Of a stretch of 64,000 nt of DNA, positions 50,198 to 60,117 are shown piece by piece. The notes below the pieces were generated by a model. It had not been told where the DNA came from. It saw only the letters and a list, made by a program, of their open reading frames with translations, and did no database searches. The DNA lies in contig NZ_JAAAKV010000005.1 in the NCBI RefSeq assembly GCF_009905725.1, positions 186,001 to 250,000 of the forward strand. Reading direction: 5' to 3'. Positions within the stretch are counted from its first letter, which is position 1, and each line of letters begins with the position of its first letter. This DNA is from Emticicia sp. CRIBPO (GTDB lineage: Bacteria; Bacteroidota; Bacteroidia; Cytophagales; Spirosomataceae). Position numbers and translations under genes: made by a program.

Positions 50198-50926
50198 TTA
50201 TATTGTTTTTTGAATGAGTTCCTGCGTTTCTGTATCAAAGATAAGAAGACCTTCCTCTGCACTACTTAATTGTCCTGCCAATTCCCCGTTTTTGTGCCAT
50301 ACAGCTGATTTTCCTGCCCCGATGAAGTTGTCGGAAGGACCGATACTGTTTGACATCAGGGTGATCATAGAATAACTTTCAGCTATCTGAGATAAACTTT
50401 TTTCTGCTTTTTCGACACCGTCTGCTGTTTTGGCAACGCTGGTGAGGTACACATCAGCACCGTTTTTAAAGGCGTTTTCCGAATGTTCGGGCACCGATAA
50501 TTCGTAACAGATGACCAGGGCAATTTTTGTATCCCTGATGTTCAGATGAACGGACTTTTCTCCGGGCACAAAATAGGGGAGTTCATCAGCATGTAAATAC
50601 TGCTTCGCATAAACCAGTCTGTCTTGATCCGGCTGAAAAATAATCATCCCGATCCTGATACCTCCAGAACTTTTTACGGGCATACCAACGCAGACGGTGA
50701 CCTGATTTTTATCACTTATTTCCTGGAAAACCCGCAGCCGGGCATCATCAACATCTGAGGCCAGTTTACCGGCTAGTTCAGGTTCATAACCCGTTAATGA
50801 GAGTTCAGGAAAAACGATAAGGTCGGCACGAAAAGCAATAGCCAACTCAATAAACCTAAGATGATTTTCAATATTTTTCAGAATATCACCTTTTAAAGAC
50901 CTGGTTTGAGCTACACAAATTTTCAT
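50198..50926 (-). CDS. Carbon-nitrogen hydrolase (nitrilase superfamily)
   Basis: 242 residues with Glu-Lys-Cys triad: E41 in LIVFPELSLTGYEPE, K108 in YAKQYLHADELPYF, and C140 in IALVICYELSVPEH. Family includes amidases and nitrilases. Shorter than most but complete. In an operon with a protein of unknown function (9-base gap) and DUF1801 (3-base gap). Confidence 0.9.
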   Translation of the reverse strand: MKICVAQTRSLKGDILKNIENHLRFIELAIAFRADLIVFPELSLTGYEPELAGKLASDVDDARLRVFQEISDKNQVTVCVGMPVKSSGGIRIGMIIFQPDQDRLVYAKQYLHADELPYFVPGEKSVHLNIRDTKIALVICYELSVPEHSENAFKNGADVYLTSVAKTADGVEKAEKSLSQIAESYSMITLMSNSIGPSDNFIGAGKSAVWHKNGELAGQLSSAEEGLLIFDTETQELIQKTI

Positions 50927-50935
50927 TTTTTTAGA

Positions 50936-51562
50936 TCAGACTTCCGAATAATACAGCACTTCCAGGAATTTTTTGGAAGGGTCTGTTTCTCCTTCTTCGG
51001 TAAATATCTCTTTTATTACTCCGGCAGCTTTGATGGCTTTTTCAGGAAGTTTTTCCTCACTCCTGGAATGGGCTATCAGGAAAGCATCAGAACCCGCTTC
51101 ATCCCGGATTTCGTAAATATCATATTCATCAGTGATGGGTACCGGCATCATTACAGGGACTTTGTTAACCAGAATTGAAATAAGTACAAAACCGGATAAG
51201 GCTGATCTGGCATCGGTCAGCCGGGGTATTCCCGTTATAATAGCATTCGAGGACATTCCGGCTCCGGCTACCGCCTCTGAAGGGGTAAACTTGCCTGATT
51301 TGTATTTTTGCCAGGCGGATTGCAGGGAGGAGTCCATTTTTTCCAGGATTACATCAATTTCCTTCTGACCCAGATCTGAAATGGAGAGGTCAAGGAAAAG
51401 AATGCTCTTCTGGCGGTCAACAACAACTCCGGCGACTTTACCTACTTCAGCAAGACTGATGACTTCATCATCTCCGCTGGTAAACAAATTATAAAATCTT
51501 CCGCCGTTGTCAAGGGCTTTCAAAGCTTCTGTGACACTTTTATAGGTCCCGGTTTTCTTCAT
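50936..51562 (-). CDS. Unknown protein, no recognised family
   Basis: 208 residues, no signal peptide. Alpha/beta-looking, with MKKTGTYKSVTEALKALDNG and GVVVDRQKSILFLDLSISDL, a Gly/Ala-rich GAGMSSNAIITGIPRL. Middle gene of a tight operon with 9-base gaps on each side. Confidence 0.72.
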   Translation of the reverse strand: MKKTGTYKSVTEALKALDNGGRFYNLFTSGDDEVISLAEVGKVAGVVVDRQKSILFLDLSISDLGQKEIDVILEKMDSSLQSAWQKYKSGKFTPSEAVAGAGMSSNAIITGIPRLTDARSALSGFVLISILVNKVPVMMPVPITDEYDIYEIRDEAGSDAFLIAHSRSEEKLPEKAIKAAGVIKEIFTEEGETDPSKKFLEVLYYSEV

Positions 51563-51571
51563 AAATCTTTT

Positions 51572-52408
51572 CTATGGTAATTCTACGTCAGTTAATTTAA
51601 ATGGCAGTTTTTTGACAGAACCGGGGGTTTCAACATTCAGCACCAGCTTAGAGCCCGGTGTCGGGGCCTCGTCAAAAATAAACGTAACCAGTTCATTGGA
51701 CTGTGCCCTGCCGTTCCAGCTTATCCGTTTACCGCCGGCATCTTCAAAAAACAAATCCACCAGTTTTGAACGGTCTCCGTCAATATAAAAAGTCATCTGA
51801 TTCGGGTCGTCAAACATGCTTGAGAGGCTCTCAAGTGCCCCCAGCAGACTTTCTGCCAATTTACGCGATACTTCCGGCATTTTTTTAAGTTCCTCCTCTT
51901 TTTTTAGTTTTTGCTCTTCCTGGTATTTCAGAAGCGACTCTTTAGTTAAATAAATCAGCTGAAAGCCTGAGATTCTGGGTGTCAGGTTAACGTTTGTTTT
52001 TTTCTCATAATTGGCGATTTTGATGACGGAACCGTCGGCTTCTGTCGGAGTATAAAAACTCAGCTCTCCTGCAATTTCCTTGATTACGGTGGCCTTTCTG
52101 GCAGGAATTTTCGTTTCGATCTTCACCTTCGCATCTTCATCTATGGCCTCGTATTTGAAATCATCTTTATCCGGTTTCAGCAGATTCAGGCCCTGGTCGT
52201 CCGTGACCTTGCTCAGTGCTGAGATCTTTGCAAACTTATGTTTTCTTACCTCATCACCTGAAATTTTCAGTTCAATTTCGCACCTGTTCATAAATGAGCC
52301 ATCAGAAGTGGAGCGGGATTCGTCGATTTTGCTGATAGATACTTTCTGGGCAAAAACAGAAGTAAAAGCAAAAACAGACAGGGGCAGCAATAACAGTTTA
52401 TTTTGCAT
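51572..52408 (-). CDS. Secreted protein of unknown family
   Basis: 278 residues, signal peptide about 1-20 (VFAFTSVFAQ). Body beta-rich with a coiled coil (KYQEEQKLKKEEELKKMPEV). First gene of the nitrilase operon. No known family recognised. Confidence 0.75.
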   Translation of the reverse strand: MQNKLLLLPLSVFAFTSVFAQKVSISKIDESRSTSDGSFMNRCEIELKISGDEVRKHKFAKISALSKVTDDQGLNLLKPDKDDFKYEAIDEDAKVKIETKIPARKATVIKEIAGELSFYTPTEADGSVIKIANYEKKTNVNLTPRISGFQLIYLTKESLLKYQEEQKLKKEEELKKMPEVSRKLAESLLGALESLSSMFDDPNQMTFYIDGDRSKLVDLFFEDAGGKRISWNGRAQSNELVTFIFDEAPTPGSKLVLNVETPGSVKKLPFKLTDVELP

Positions 52409-52551
52409 AGCTATGGTAGTTTAAATGTTGCAGACCATTCAAATGTAGGCAAAATAAAAAGCACCAAAAAGCTGATTATGAATATTTTATATAACGGTCA
52501 AATGTCGGTTTATTCGGTTGTGTTACCAGGCTCTTAAAAACTGACTTCTCT

Positions 52552-53745
52552 CTAAAAAGCCTTCTGCAATTCCTTTACCAGACCATCCAAGGTCTTATAG
52601 TCAATCCATCTTATGACCATCACGATTTCATGCTCCGGATCGACATATATGATGTTGGCTCCGTTGCCGACATGCATAAAAGCTGTGGCAGGAGCGGAGG
52701 GTAATAATTTTTTATCTGTATTGAGAAACCAGTTCATAAATCCGTAATCAGGCTTGGCCGGAGTAGGGGTCAGGGCTTGTTTTACCCAGTTTTCACTGAT
52801 AAGTTGTTTACCGTTCCATCTACCTCTGTGCAGGTTGAGTAAACCGAAACGGGCCATATCATAGGCATTGATCAACATACCTCCTCCCCAGTGACCACCC
52901 CCGCTGACACTCTGCACGGCTTGTCCGTCCAGCACGATCCAGGCATTGCGATAACCCGTCCATCTCCATGTGCCGGATGCTCCGATCGGGTCCATGATTT
53001 TTTGTTTGAGGACCTGTGGCAACGGTTTACGCCAGATATTGGTTGCAGCCAACGCCAGGGCATTGACCCGGACGTCGTTGTACTCATACACACTCCCGCT
53101 TTTTTTTCTTTCCCTCGTTTTCCAGTCGACTCTTGAGCTGTCCGGGCGATCGGCCCATTCAGGCTTTCCCCATAAGGTTCCTTCCCAGTCGCTGGTCTGG
53201 CGTAACAGGTCATTCCAGGTGATGGTTTTGTTATGGGGAGTGCCAAAGAGGTCGATGAGTTGTGACGGCCCTTTCCCTTCCTGCGGATCATACACTTCAG
53301 TAGCAGGAATGTAAGGATAAACTACGTCATGTACACTTTTGATAAGGCCGCTGTCTATCGCGACGCCCACCACCGTGCTGAGGAAACTCTTCGTTACGCT
53401 GTGGGTCATGTCGCACCTCAATGGCTCTCCCCAGCTCGATACAATATATCCTTTATGAATGATGATCCCCGTAGGCTCGCCTCTGTCAGGCATTGGGCCG
53501 ACGATATGTCCGAAAGGTTCCCTGCCAAAACTAGTGGCCTGATCGTCTTTCAATATCCTGGAGTTTTTAGACTCATGAGCTATTGCATAAGCCCTGACTG
53601 CCTCAATGCCCTCAGATTTTAGCCCGAGTTCCCCCGGCGTTTTTTGTTGCCAGTTTGTTGGGGAGGGGAAATAACTTTTAGGTTTTGCTTTTTGAGCATA
53701 TAGAAAAGAACAGCTCAGCAGAAAGAACAGTAAGGTGTTTTTCAT
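52552..53745 (-). CDS. Secreted beta-lactamase-like serine hydrolase
   Basis: 397 residues, signal peptide about 1-17. SxxK is S116-V-T-K119 in THSVTKSFLST; YxN is Y-N-D variant Y-E-Y-N-D in VYEYNDVRVN; third motif in SGGGHWGGGM. No membrane tail, unlike the other two in this window. Probable peptidase or esterase. Monocistronic. Confidence 0.86.
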   Translation of the reverse strand: MKNTLLFFLLSCSFLYAQKAKPKSYFPSPTNWQQKTPGELGLKSEGIEAVRAYAIAHESKNSRILKDDQATSFGREPFGHIVGPMPDRGEPTGIIIHKGYIVSSWGEPLRCDMTHSVTKSFLSTVVGVAIDSGLIKSVHDVVYPYIPATEVYDPQEGKGPSQLIDLFGTPHNKTITWNDLLRQTSDWEGTLWGKPEWADRPDSSRVDWKTRERKKSGSVYEYNDVRVNALALAATNIWRKPLPQVLKQKIMDPIGASGTWRWTGYRNAWIVLDGQAVQSVSGGGHWGGGMLINAYDMARFGLLNLHRGRWNGKQLISENWVKQALTPTPAKPDYGFMNWFLNTDKKLLPSAPATAFMHVGNGANIIYVDPEHEIVMVIRWIDYKTLDGLVKELQKAF

Positions 53746-53931
53746 GAATTGTTTTGATGAAATATGAAGCTAACCAGGCTTGTTTACCAGCTTTTGGCAA
53801 ATTGGGAAAAGCTGCAAAGTTCATTATAAAAAGTAAGTCTCTTTATAATGAACCATATTGCAAATTACACCAAATTAATATTCAGGCTTCCGATTCTGTC
53901 AAAAACATTTTATTCAGAGAAAAGGGAGCGA

Positions 53932-55596
53932 TTATTTCGTATTTGCCAGCTTCAAAGCGTAGTTTAACTGAACATCTTTGTTCAGAATGACGTCTTCAAT
54001 GGATGGCAGAACTATATAGTCAGGAATGGTTCCCCGGTCCTTGTATTTTGCTTTTTTTACATCATTTACATATTTAAACTGAGGTATCGTGACCTCAATT
54101 TGACTATTGTTCAGGGTAATTGTGACGCTTTTTCCGGAGGTATTACCGTAATACCCCCCACCCGTTTCTTCACCGATAAATTTCCCGCGGTTCTGGCTTC
54201 TGGCTATTGAACAAAAATCAGCGGTGGTAGAAAAACTGACACCATTGATCAGGAACAGGATATTTCCTGTAAAGTTATTTTTTTGTGGTTGCTGAAAACC
54301 CAGAAGCGGATTTTCCTGAAGTGTTACGGCAGAAGTGACGGACGACTTGGAAGCGAAATATTTGAAAGGTTTACCGGTCAGATAAGAATAAAGCAAGGCT
54401 CCATAATCGTCAGCCCCTCCTCCGTTGTTTCTTACATCAATGATTAAAGTGCTGATTTTCCTGGTATTGATTTCTTTGAATGAGGTTTCAAGAAATTCTC
54501 TGAAATTTAACTGTGCTGCATTGATTCTGTTATCGTCAAAGGATTTCACCGTAAGCAGTGCCACATTATTCTGAAGAAAATCAAGCTGCAGAGGTTTTGT
54601 AACCGCCGGTTTATTCCTGAAATCACATTCAATATCTTTCACTGATTTACCTGCCAGATTAATAGTGCCCGTTTCACCATTTTTGTTTTTAAATTCAACC
54701 CGGAACGAATGCTTGTCACCGAAAATCCAGTGATACAATATTGGGAATGCTCCGTCATTAAGCTGACTCCTTTTTTTCGTTTCAATGGTCCCGTCTGAAG
54801 GCAGGTATCTGAAAAGCTCGCTTTGTATGTCTGCAACCGATTGGCCGTCAATAGTTAGAATTTCTGCCTGAGCGGGCAGTTCCTGCCCACAAAGCACATA
54901 CGCCTTGTTTTCAATGAAATAAAGAAAAAGAGAGAACACTTTGATGTTGTCGCTGTAGTAACTTCCGAGGAGACGCGGAACATTGCTTCGGGTATGCCCG
55001 TCCTGCAGGGCACTGATCACAGATAAGACTGTTTTTCCAAACTCTATCGGAGACACCGGATGGTCCAAAGCCGCGAAATACCTGTCGAATATGGCGTCCA
55101 TTTCTTTTTTGCTCTTATAGCGATACAATCCGGCATGCTCTTTTTCTAATGCCACTCGGAAGGTTGTAAAATCCTGCTTAAGTTTTTCAGGTGACAGGAG
55201 GTCGGTTAAAATAAGTTTTTTTTCAGGTTCTTTAACAGGTTTAATATTGGATATTCTGGTATAGCAGCTATCCCTGTTGTTCAATAAAATGATGAAGTCA
55301 TAAGTAGCCTGAGGGGCCACTTTAACAGAAATGGAATCAATATCTGTATAAAAAACGATGGTTTTTTCGTGTCGCGGTTCTAAGGTCTGGTAAACATCCG
55401 GCCTGATTTCCGGAGAAATGTTCCAGATGCCTTTCTGATATACAGACCCGTCTTTAATGCTTACTTTATTTGAGTTTGCCCTTATTACTGCAAGCTTTTG
55501 CTGAGCCAGGATGACCTGACAAAAGAATAAGCTAACGAAGAAAAAAGCAATGAACTTCCTGCCCCATAAGGTGGTGGGGAATTGACCTGGTTTCAT
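53932..55596 (-). CDS. S41 family peptidase
   Basis: 554 residues, signal or anchor region about 12-31. C-terminal peptidase domain (about 320-545) with VALLTVKSFDDNRINAAQ, IDVRNNGGGADDYG, and INGVSFSTTADFCSIARSQN holding the likely catalytic Ser. No clear PDZ domain. Last gene of the sigma/anti-sigma operon, 25 bases after DUF6249. May be involved in envelope stress proteolysis. Confidence 0.86.
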   Translation of the reverse strand: MKPGQFPTTLWGRKFIAFFFVSLFFCQVILAQQKLAVIRANSNKVSIKDGSVYQKGIWNISPEIRPDVYQTLEPRHEKTIVFYTDIDSISVKVAPQATYDFIILLNNRDSCYTRISNIKPVKEPEKKLILTDLLSPEKLKQDFTTFRVALEKEHAGLYRYKSKKEMDAIFDRYFAALDHPVSPIEFGKTVLSVISALQDGHTRSNVPRLLGSYYSDNIKVFSLFLYFIENKAYVLCGQELPAQAEILTIDGQSVADIQSELFRYLPSDGTIETKKRSQLNDGAFPILYHWIFGDKHSFRVEFKNKNGETGTINLAGKSVKDIECDFRNKPAVTKPLQLDFLQNNVALLTVKSFDDNRINAAQLNFREFLETSFKEINTRKISTLIIDVRNNGGGADDYGALLYSYLTGKPFKYFASKSSVTSAVTLQENPLLGFQQPQKNNFTGNILFLINGVSFSTTADFCSIARSQNRGKFIGEETGGGYYGNTSGKSVTITLNNSQIEVTIPQFKYVNDVKKAKYKDRGTIPDYIVLPSIEDVILNKDVQLNYALKLANTK

Positions 55597-55621
55597 ATTG
55601 ATTGATGTTTTAAATCAGCGG

Positions 55622-56044
55622 TTACTTTTCTGATTGTTTGAGGAAAAAGAAGTAGCCTAAAAAACTGGCTGCTATCGAAAAAGCCATGATGGCCAGAGAA
55701 TGGATGCCAATGGGAAGCGTGTAATTAATAATGGCGAGACCTGTGCCCAGACCCATCAGAATGGCAAACCATTTAATGTTTAAATTTCTGTCTTCTTTTG
55801 GGTTTGTTTTTAAAACAGAAGATACGATTTCATCAGGAACGCCTTTTTCAAGGATCTTGTCTTTGAGCTTATGGTCCATGGTACGCTTCATAATGGCCAG
55901 GATGAATATCATGACCAGGCCTAAAGTAAAAATGGAGGCACAGACATTAAAAATTTCCTTGGTGTATTCTGGGTACCTGTTGTCCTGTGCATTGACAAAA
56001 AGAGGGAATATCATTCCGGCAAGCAAACAAATGATCTTTTTCAT
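55622..56044 (-). CDS. DUF6249-like membrane protein
   Basis: 140 residues with a signal peptide or first helix (about 4-19) and three further hydrophobic segments (about 35-50, 90-107, 114-133). Contains KLKDKILEKGVPDEIVSSVL, typical of the DUF6249 family often linked to ECF operons. Lies between anti-sigma (61 bases) and S41 peptidase (25 bases). Confidence 0.7.
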   Translation of the reverse strand: MKKIICLLAGMIFPLFVNAQDNRYPEYTKEIFNVCASIFTLGLVMIFILAIMKRTMDHKLKDKILEKGVPDEIVSSVLKTNPKEDRNLNIKWFAILMGLGTGLAIINYTLPIGIHSLAIMAFSIAASFLGYFFFLKQSEK

Positions 56045-56105
56045 TTTTTATCTTATTATTTATACGTGATTAGACAGGCTAATCTGTTTTATGTTGCAAT
56101 GATTA

Positions 56106-56546
56106 CTAAAAATTTAAAGCTTTTACCCTGGCCCGGTATTGCCTGCACATATCGGCGGATAAGAAGCCGAAAAGCCCGAGAACGGAAATAATGATCAGGC
56201 CGATGGACAGGGGTTTGATCGTAGTGAAAAGATTTAGCAGTTGATTTCCTCCGAAATACAGCAGGGCAGATACTGAAAAAATGACTGAGAAAACTAAAAA
56301 CCGGGAAGCCGTTTTTTCACGAGCGACTTCAGACTGCGGCAGTTGTTCCATCACAATACCGGCAAGATCGAAATCAAAAACAGGCTTTTCCTGTTGGCTG
56401 AACTCTTTAAATAAAAAGGTGTAGTGTTCGGCTTGTGACCTGCATGTTTCACAGGAATGCATATGTGAGATCAGTCCTGAGTCACAATCTTCCTTTTGGA
56501 AAACATATTGTTGAATTTCAATATCATTAAGATGTTCTTTTCTCAT
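56106..56546 (-). CDS. Zinc-type anti-sigma factor
   Basis: 146 residues. The N-terminal ZAS motif H28-x3-C32-x2-C35 in SHMHSCETCRSQ binds zinc and clamps the sigma factor. A membrane region follows (about 80-140, two helices). Overlaps the sigma gene by 4 bases. Confidence 0.85.
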   Translation of the reverse strand: MRKEHLNDIEIQQYVFQKEDCDSGLISHMHSCETCRSQAEHYTFLFKEFSQQEKPVFDFDLAGIVMEQLPQSEVAREKTASRFLVFSVIFSVSALLYFGGNQLLNLFTTIKPLSIGLIIISVLGLFGFLSADMCRQYRARVKALNF

Positions 56547-57145
56547 AAAGCGTCTTTTTTATAAGTGAGCAACAAGTTATCCCTGAGTGTTTTCCTCGCC
56601 CGGAACAGATAACTTTTTACGGTTCCTTCCGGAAGTTGTGTTATTTCGGCAATCTCGGTGTAGTTCAGTTCTTCATGATGATAAAGGCTGATCAGGGTTT
56701 TATAGACAGGAGGAAGTTTATCTATTTCGGTCCCCAGTATGCCCGACAGCTCCTTTTTATAAAAGAGTATTTCTGTTTCATTATTAAAAATATCAGGTTG
56801 GCTGATCAGTTTCTCCAATATTTCTTCATGGGATTGGCCGCTACCCGGGTCCGGGAGCAGCAATTTTCTCTTTTCAAGGTAATTAAGACAGGTATGATAG
56901 GCTATTTGTGCAATCCAGGTAGAAAGTTTTGCCTGAAATCTGAAATTTCCAAGTTTTTGGAACACCTTCAGATAAATATCCTGTGCGATATCCTTCCTGT
57001 CTTCTTTATTGGCAATCATTTTGAAGACAATCTGTGCCACCAATCCTTCAGTGTTCTTCATGATTGATCTGAAAGCTTTGGTGTCACCACTCAAAACCTT
57101 ATCAACCAGAAATCGGTCAGCCGGATTGTTTACTTTGTATTCCAC
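56543..57145 (-). CDS. ECF RNA polymerase sigma factor
   Basis: 200 residues. Region 2 (GLVAQIVFKMIANKEDRKDI, AQDIYLKVFQKLGNF, STWIAQIAYHTCLNYL) and region 4 (LPPVYKTLISLYHHEELNYT, EIAEITQLPEGTVKSYLFRA). Overlaps the anti-sigma gene by 4 bases and leads an operon ending in an S41 peptidase. Confidence 0.92.
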   Translation of the reverse strand: MEYKVNNPADRFLVDKVLSGDTKAFRSIMKNTEGLVAQIVFKMIANKEDRKDIAQDIYLKVFQKLGNFRFQAKLSTWIAQIAYHTCLNYLEKRKLLLPDPGSGQSHEEILEKLISQPDIFNNETEILFYKKELSGILGTEIDKLPPVYKTLISLYHHEELNYTEIAEITQLPEGTVKSYLFRARKTLRDNLLLTYKKDAL

Positions 57146-57259
57146 TTCAGGATTAGACAGAACAAGCCAGAAAATGTTGCAAGAAAAATCAATCCCTGGC
57201 CTGAAGACTTATTCAGGTTCAGGAAAGTATCATAATTTTATCTGACCGGCAGATATTTT

Positions 57260-57604
57260 TCAGGTGTAATGAGCAAACATCCTGTTTACTTTGCCCTCTT
57301 CGTTAAAGAACATGACTTCTACAGATCTCTTGTCCATGACGGATTTATAATACAAGGCAACCGAGCCAACACCCTCTGTCACATCAAGTAACTCAAAATG
57401 AAGATCGGGTAACCTCTTCATGGCTTTTTTCCAGTAAGCGGCCACAGCCTCTTTGCCTTTTAATGTACTGGTTTCTCCGCCAGTTGCCATTTTAATCATT
57501 GGCGTAGTCACTTCGATGTCATCGGAGTAATGACTTAAGATGTCCTCCATATCATGGGAGTTCCAGGAGGCCACCCATTCTTCTGCAAATTTTTTAGCGT
57601 CCAT
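57260..57604 (-). CDS. NTF2/SnoaL-like protein
   Basis: 114 residues. FAEEWVASWNSHDMEDILSH, YSDDIEVTTPMIKMA, GKEAVAAYWKKAMKRLPDLH fit the SnoaL-like/NTF2 fold, small pocket proteins or isomerases. Function unknown. Monocistronic. Confidence 0.87.
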   Translation of the reverse strand: MDAKKFAEEWVASWNSHDMEDILSHYSDDIEVTTPMIKMATGGETSTLKGKEAVAAYWKKAMKRLPDLHFELLDVTEGVGSVALYYKSVMDKRSVEVMFFNEEGKVNRMFAHYT

Positions 57605-57776
57605 ATTTGTGGTTTTGTTTTTAGCAAATGTATTAAATTACTCTAGATACAGTGAGAGTTCCGCGGTTTTTTATAGCGGGGTTTAACCGTTGGATAAATT
57701 GTTGAGACAAGATAAAAAGAATTGGATTCTAAATCATTAAATTGAATCCGTTAATTAACCCCTGAAAACCAACCTG

Positions 57777-58688
57777 ATGAAAGGCATAGGAAAAACTCCC
57801 TTGATAAAACTGGAACGTATGTCCGAACCTGGTTCGGCTGAGATTTACGTCAAATGTGAAAATGCTAACCGGACAGGCAGTATGAAGGACAGGATGGCTT
57901 TGTCGATGATACAGGGAGCTGAAGAGAGAGGGGAGCTGCAACCCGGCGGCACGGTGGTGGAATATACCGGAGGATCAACAGGAAGTTCATTAGCCATGAT
58001 TTGTGCCATAAAAGGCTATAAAGCTCACTTCGTTTCTTCAGATGCGTTTTCAGAAGAAAAACTCAAGACCATGCGGGCGTTTGGTGCTGAACTCGAGATT
58101 TTGCCCGGCGATGGGGGAAAAATAACCGCAGAGCTGTTTACAAGAATGATCGGAAGAGCAAAAGAGCTGAGCTTTCAACCCAACACTTTCTGGACCGATC
58201 AGTTTAATAATATTGATAACCGTCAGGCCTATCATGCCATGGCCCGTGAAATCATGGACCTATTGGGTGATACCATTGATGAGTTTATTACAGGGGTAGG
58301 AACCGGGGCAAGTTTTTCGGGCAACGCCGAAGTGTTTAAACAGAAAATACCGGGTATCCGTTGTATAGCTGTCGAACCGCTTCATGTGCGTGCACTTTCG
58401 GGCGGAGATATTTCCGGGAAGCACAAGCTGGAAGGTATAGGTTCGGGGTTTGTTCCATCTATTTGCAGGATGGATCTGGCAGATGAGGTTATGGCTGTTT
58501 CTGATGAAGACGCCTATGAAACGGCGAGGAAACTGGCAAAACTCGAGGGTATTTTCGGAGGAGTGACTTCCGGGGCAAACGTCTGGGCGGCAATTCAAAG
58601 AGCGAGAGTTCTTGGGCCAGGCAAAAAAATCGTCACGATCATTGTGGATTCAGGACTCAAATACCTGAAAGGAGATTTATACCGTTGA
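57777..58688 (+). CDS. Cysteine-synthase-like PLP enzyme
   Basis: 303 residues. PLP Lys about 37 in NRTGSMKDRMAL, substrate loop TGGSTGSSLAM, phosphate loop GVGTGASFSG and KLEGIGSGFVP. It belongs to the cysteine synthase/cystathionine beta-synthase fold, but the loop is TGGSTG instead of TSGNTG, so the substrate may differ from O-acetylserine. An inverted-repeat hairpin follows. Monocistronic. Confidence 0.88.
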   Translation: MKGIGKTPLIKLERMSEPGSAEIYVKCENANRTGSMKDRMALSMIQGAEERGELQPGGTVVEYTGGSTGSSLAMICAIKGYKAHFVSSDAFSEEKLKTMRAFGAELEILPGDGGKITAELFTRMIGRAKELSFQPNTFWTDQFNNIDNRQAYHAMAREIMDLLGDTIDEFITGVGTGASFSGNAEVFKQKIPGIRCIAVEPLHVRALSGGDISGKHKLEGIGSGFVPSICRMDLADEVMAVSDEDAYETARKLAKLEGIFGGVTSGANVWAAIQRARVLGPGKKIVTIIVDSGLKYLKGDLYR

Positions 58689-58708
58689 GTTAAGAATCAG
58701 ATACAAAC

Positions 58709-58736
58709 GGTGACAAATCCATAAGCATTTGTCACC
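58709..58736. repeat. Hairpin after the cysteine-synthase-like gene
   Basis: Perfect 10-bp stem (58709-58718 with 58727-58736, 8-base loop), 20 bases after the stop. No U-run, so possible terminator without a clear tail. Confidence 0.55.
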
Positions 58737-58998
58737 AGATTATACCCGCCAAATGGTTAAGGTGACGTCGTTGGCCTGTTCCACCATAACAATTCAGTTT
58801 TAAAAGCTGCGAGAATTTAGGGGTTGGTACTTTTATAGTATATTTCACTCAATAGCATAGTAAATCTTTCAAGATGTGTATCAGGCCGGTTTTCCATCAG
58901 GAAACGGCCCCTCATAACATTACCTGCAAAGATGATTATTGCAAATTTAGAATGGGTCTGAAATCATTTGGAATGAGTCCGGAAATACACTCTCAGAT
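58737..58998. other. Intergenic region, no gene seen
   Basis: About 260 bases between the hairpin and the AraC gene end. Only short shadow frames; nothing recognisable. Confidence 0.5.
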
Positions 58999-60117
58999 TC
59001 ATTTTACATTTTCGGACTGTTTTTCGGAAGGCTCATCGCTTTTAAATGAGCCCGGAGATTTGCCCATGTGTTGTTTAAAAACAGCAAAGAAAGTTGCTTT
59101 TGAATTGAATCCGGCTTCAGTAGCGATACCCAGCATATTGAGATGGTCGTAGGCCGTGTCTTTCAGCAGCCTTTTGGCTTCCTCTACCCGGTAGGTATTG
59201 ATAAAAACATTGAAATTCGTGTGAGCGTTTTTGTTTATGAGATTTGAGATTTCATTGCGTGTAAATCCCGTCTGTGCAGCCAGCGAATTCAGCGTGAGCT
59301 GCGGGTCTTTGTAAAGTTCTTTCTTTATGATTATTTCTGCCAGGTCGGAAAAACGGGTATCCTCCTGACTGTTTTTTGGGTCGTTTCCGGCCTCTTCAAC
59401 GTTATCATCAAAGCTGATGTTGGCCTGCCCAAGTCCGGAAATCCCCACCCAATAGATAAAGATTACGTTTACGGACGAGAAAATGCCATGTAAATAATGG
59501 TTGCTGAATTTCTCAGCCGCCAATGCAGGGATCATGCAAAGCAGATGATAGAAGATAATGAAAAGGGCCACCCATTTTACCCACCTGAGCCGGCTTTGAT
59601 GCAGGTTGGAAAAATTGCCCATTATCCTTTTCTGATGTCTGAATATCAGGCTAAGGGAGAGTGAGGCATAAAAGACAGAGAAAAAGATGGCCGTAAGATG
59701 ATACATCCAGTAATATTTTTCATCATAGACAGACCAGTCCTGTAAAGAAGGATAAAAGAAGGACAGGATAAATAAAGTACTCCAGCCAAGAAATTCAAGG
59801 GTTGCGGGTATCAGGGTTTTCCATTCTTTTGATAAATGAAAGGGGCCGATCAGGCTTTTTACATAAAAATAGAAAACGACGGCATTCAGGGCGTAAAACC
59901 TGAACGGCAGGAAGTAGAGTGACGGGTAGTATTCATTAACCGAAATGTGTGAGAAAACGGAAAGAATAAGCTCGGCTGAATAAGTCAGCAGGAAAAGGCC
60001 TAAATAAACCGTGGGTCTGGATTTTTTGTTTTTCGCAATGAGGATAATTCCGAGTGTAGCACCTTGTACAAAAGCCAGGAAATCAATAAAACTGATCAGG
60101 TTATAGTTAATCTTCAT
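58999..60117 (-). CDS. Membrane-embedded AraC-family regulator
   Basis: 372 residues, about seven hydrophobic segments (about 5-235), then AraC HTH (LTLNSLAAQTGFTRNEISNL, LNMLGIATEAGFNSKATFFA, GKSPGSF). Same build as 25024-26112, with a Glu/Ser-rich tail. Monocistronic; target unknown. Confidence 0.88.
   Translation of the reverse strand: MKINYNLISFIDFLAFVQGATLGIILIAKNKKSRPTVYLGLFLLTYSAELILSVFSHISVNEYYPSLYFLPFRFYALNAVVFYFYVKSLIGPFHLSKEWKTLIPATLEFLGWSTLFILSFFYPSLQDWSVYDEKYYWMYHLTAIFFSVFYASLSLSLIFRHQKRIMGNFSNLHQSRLRWVKWVALFIIFYHLLCMIPALAAEKFSNHYLHGIFSSVNVIFIYWVGISGLGQANISFDDNVEEAGNDPKNSQEDTRFSDLAEIIIKKELYKDPQLTLNSLAAQTGFTRNEISNLINKNAHTNFNVFINTYRVEEAKRLLKDTAYDHLNMLGIATEAGFNSKATFFAVFKQHMGKSPGSFKSDEPSEKQSENVK

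Noticed and set aside
58874-59152. 92-residue plus-strand gene after the cysteine-synthase-like gene
   Set aside because: Its second half lies opposite the HTH of the AraC gene; no recognised motif.
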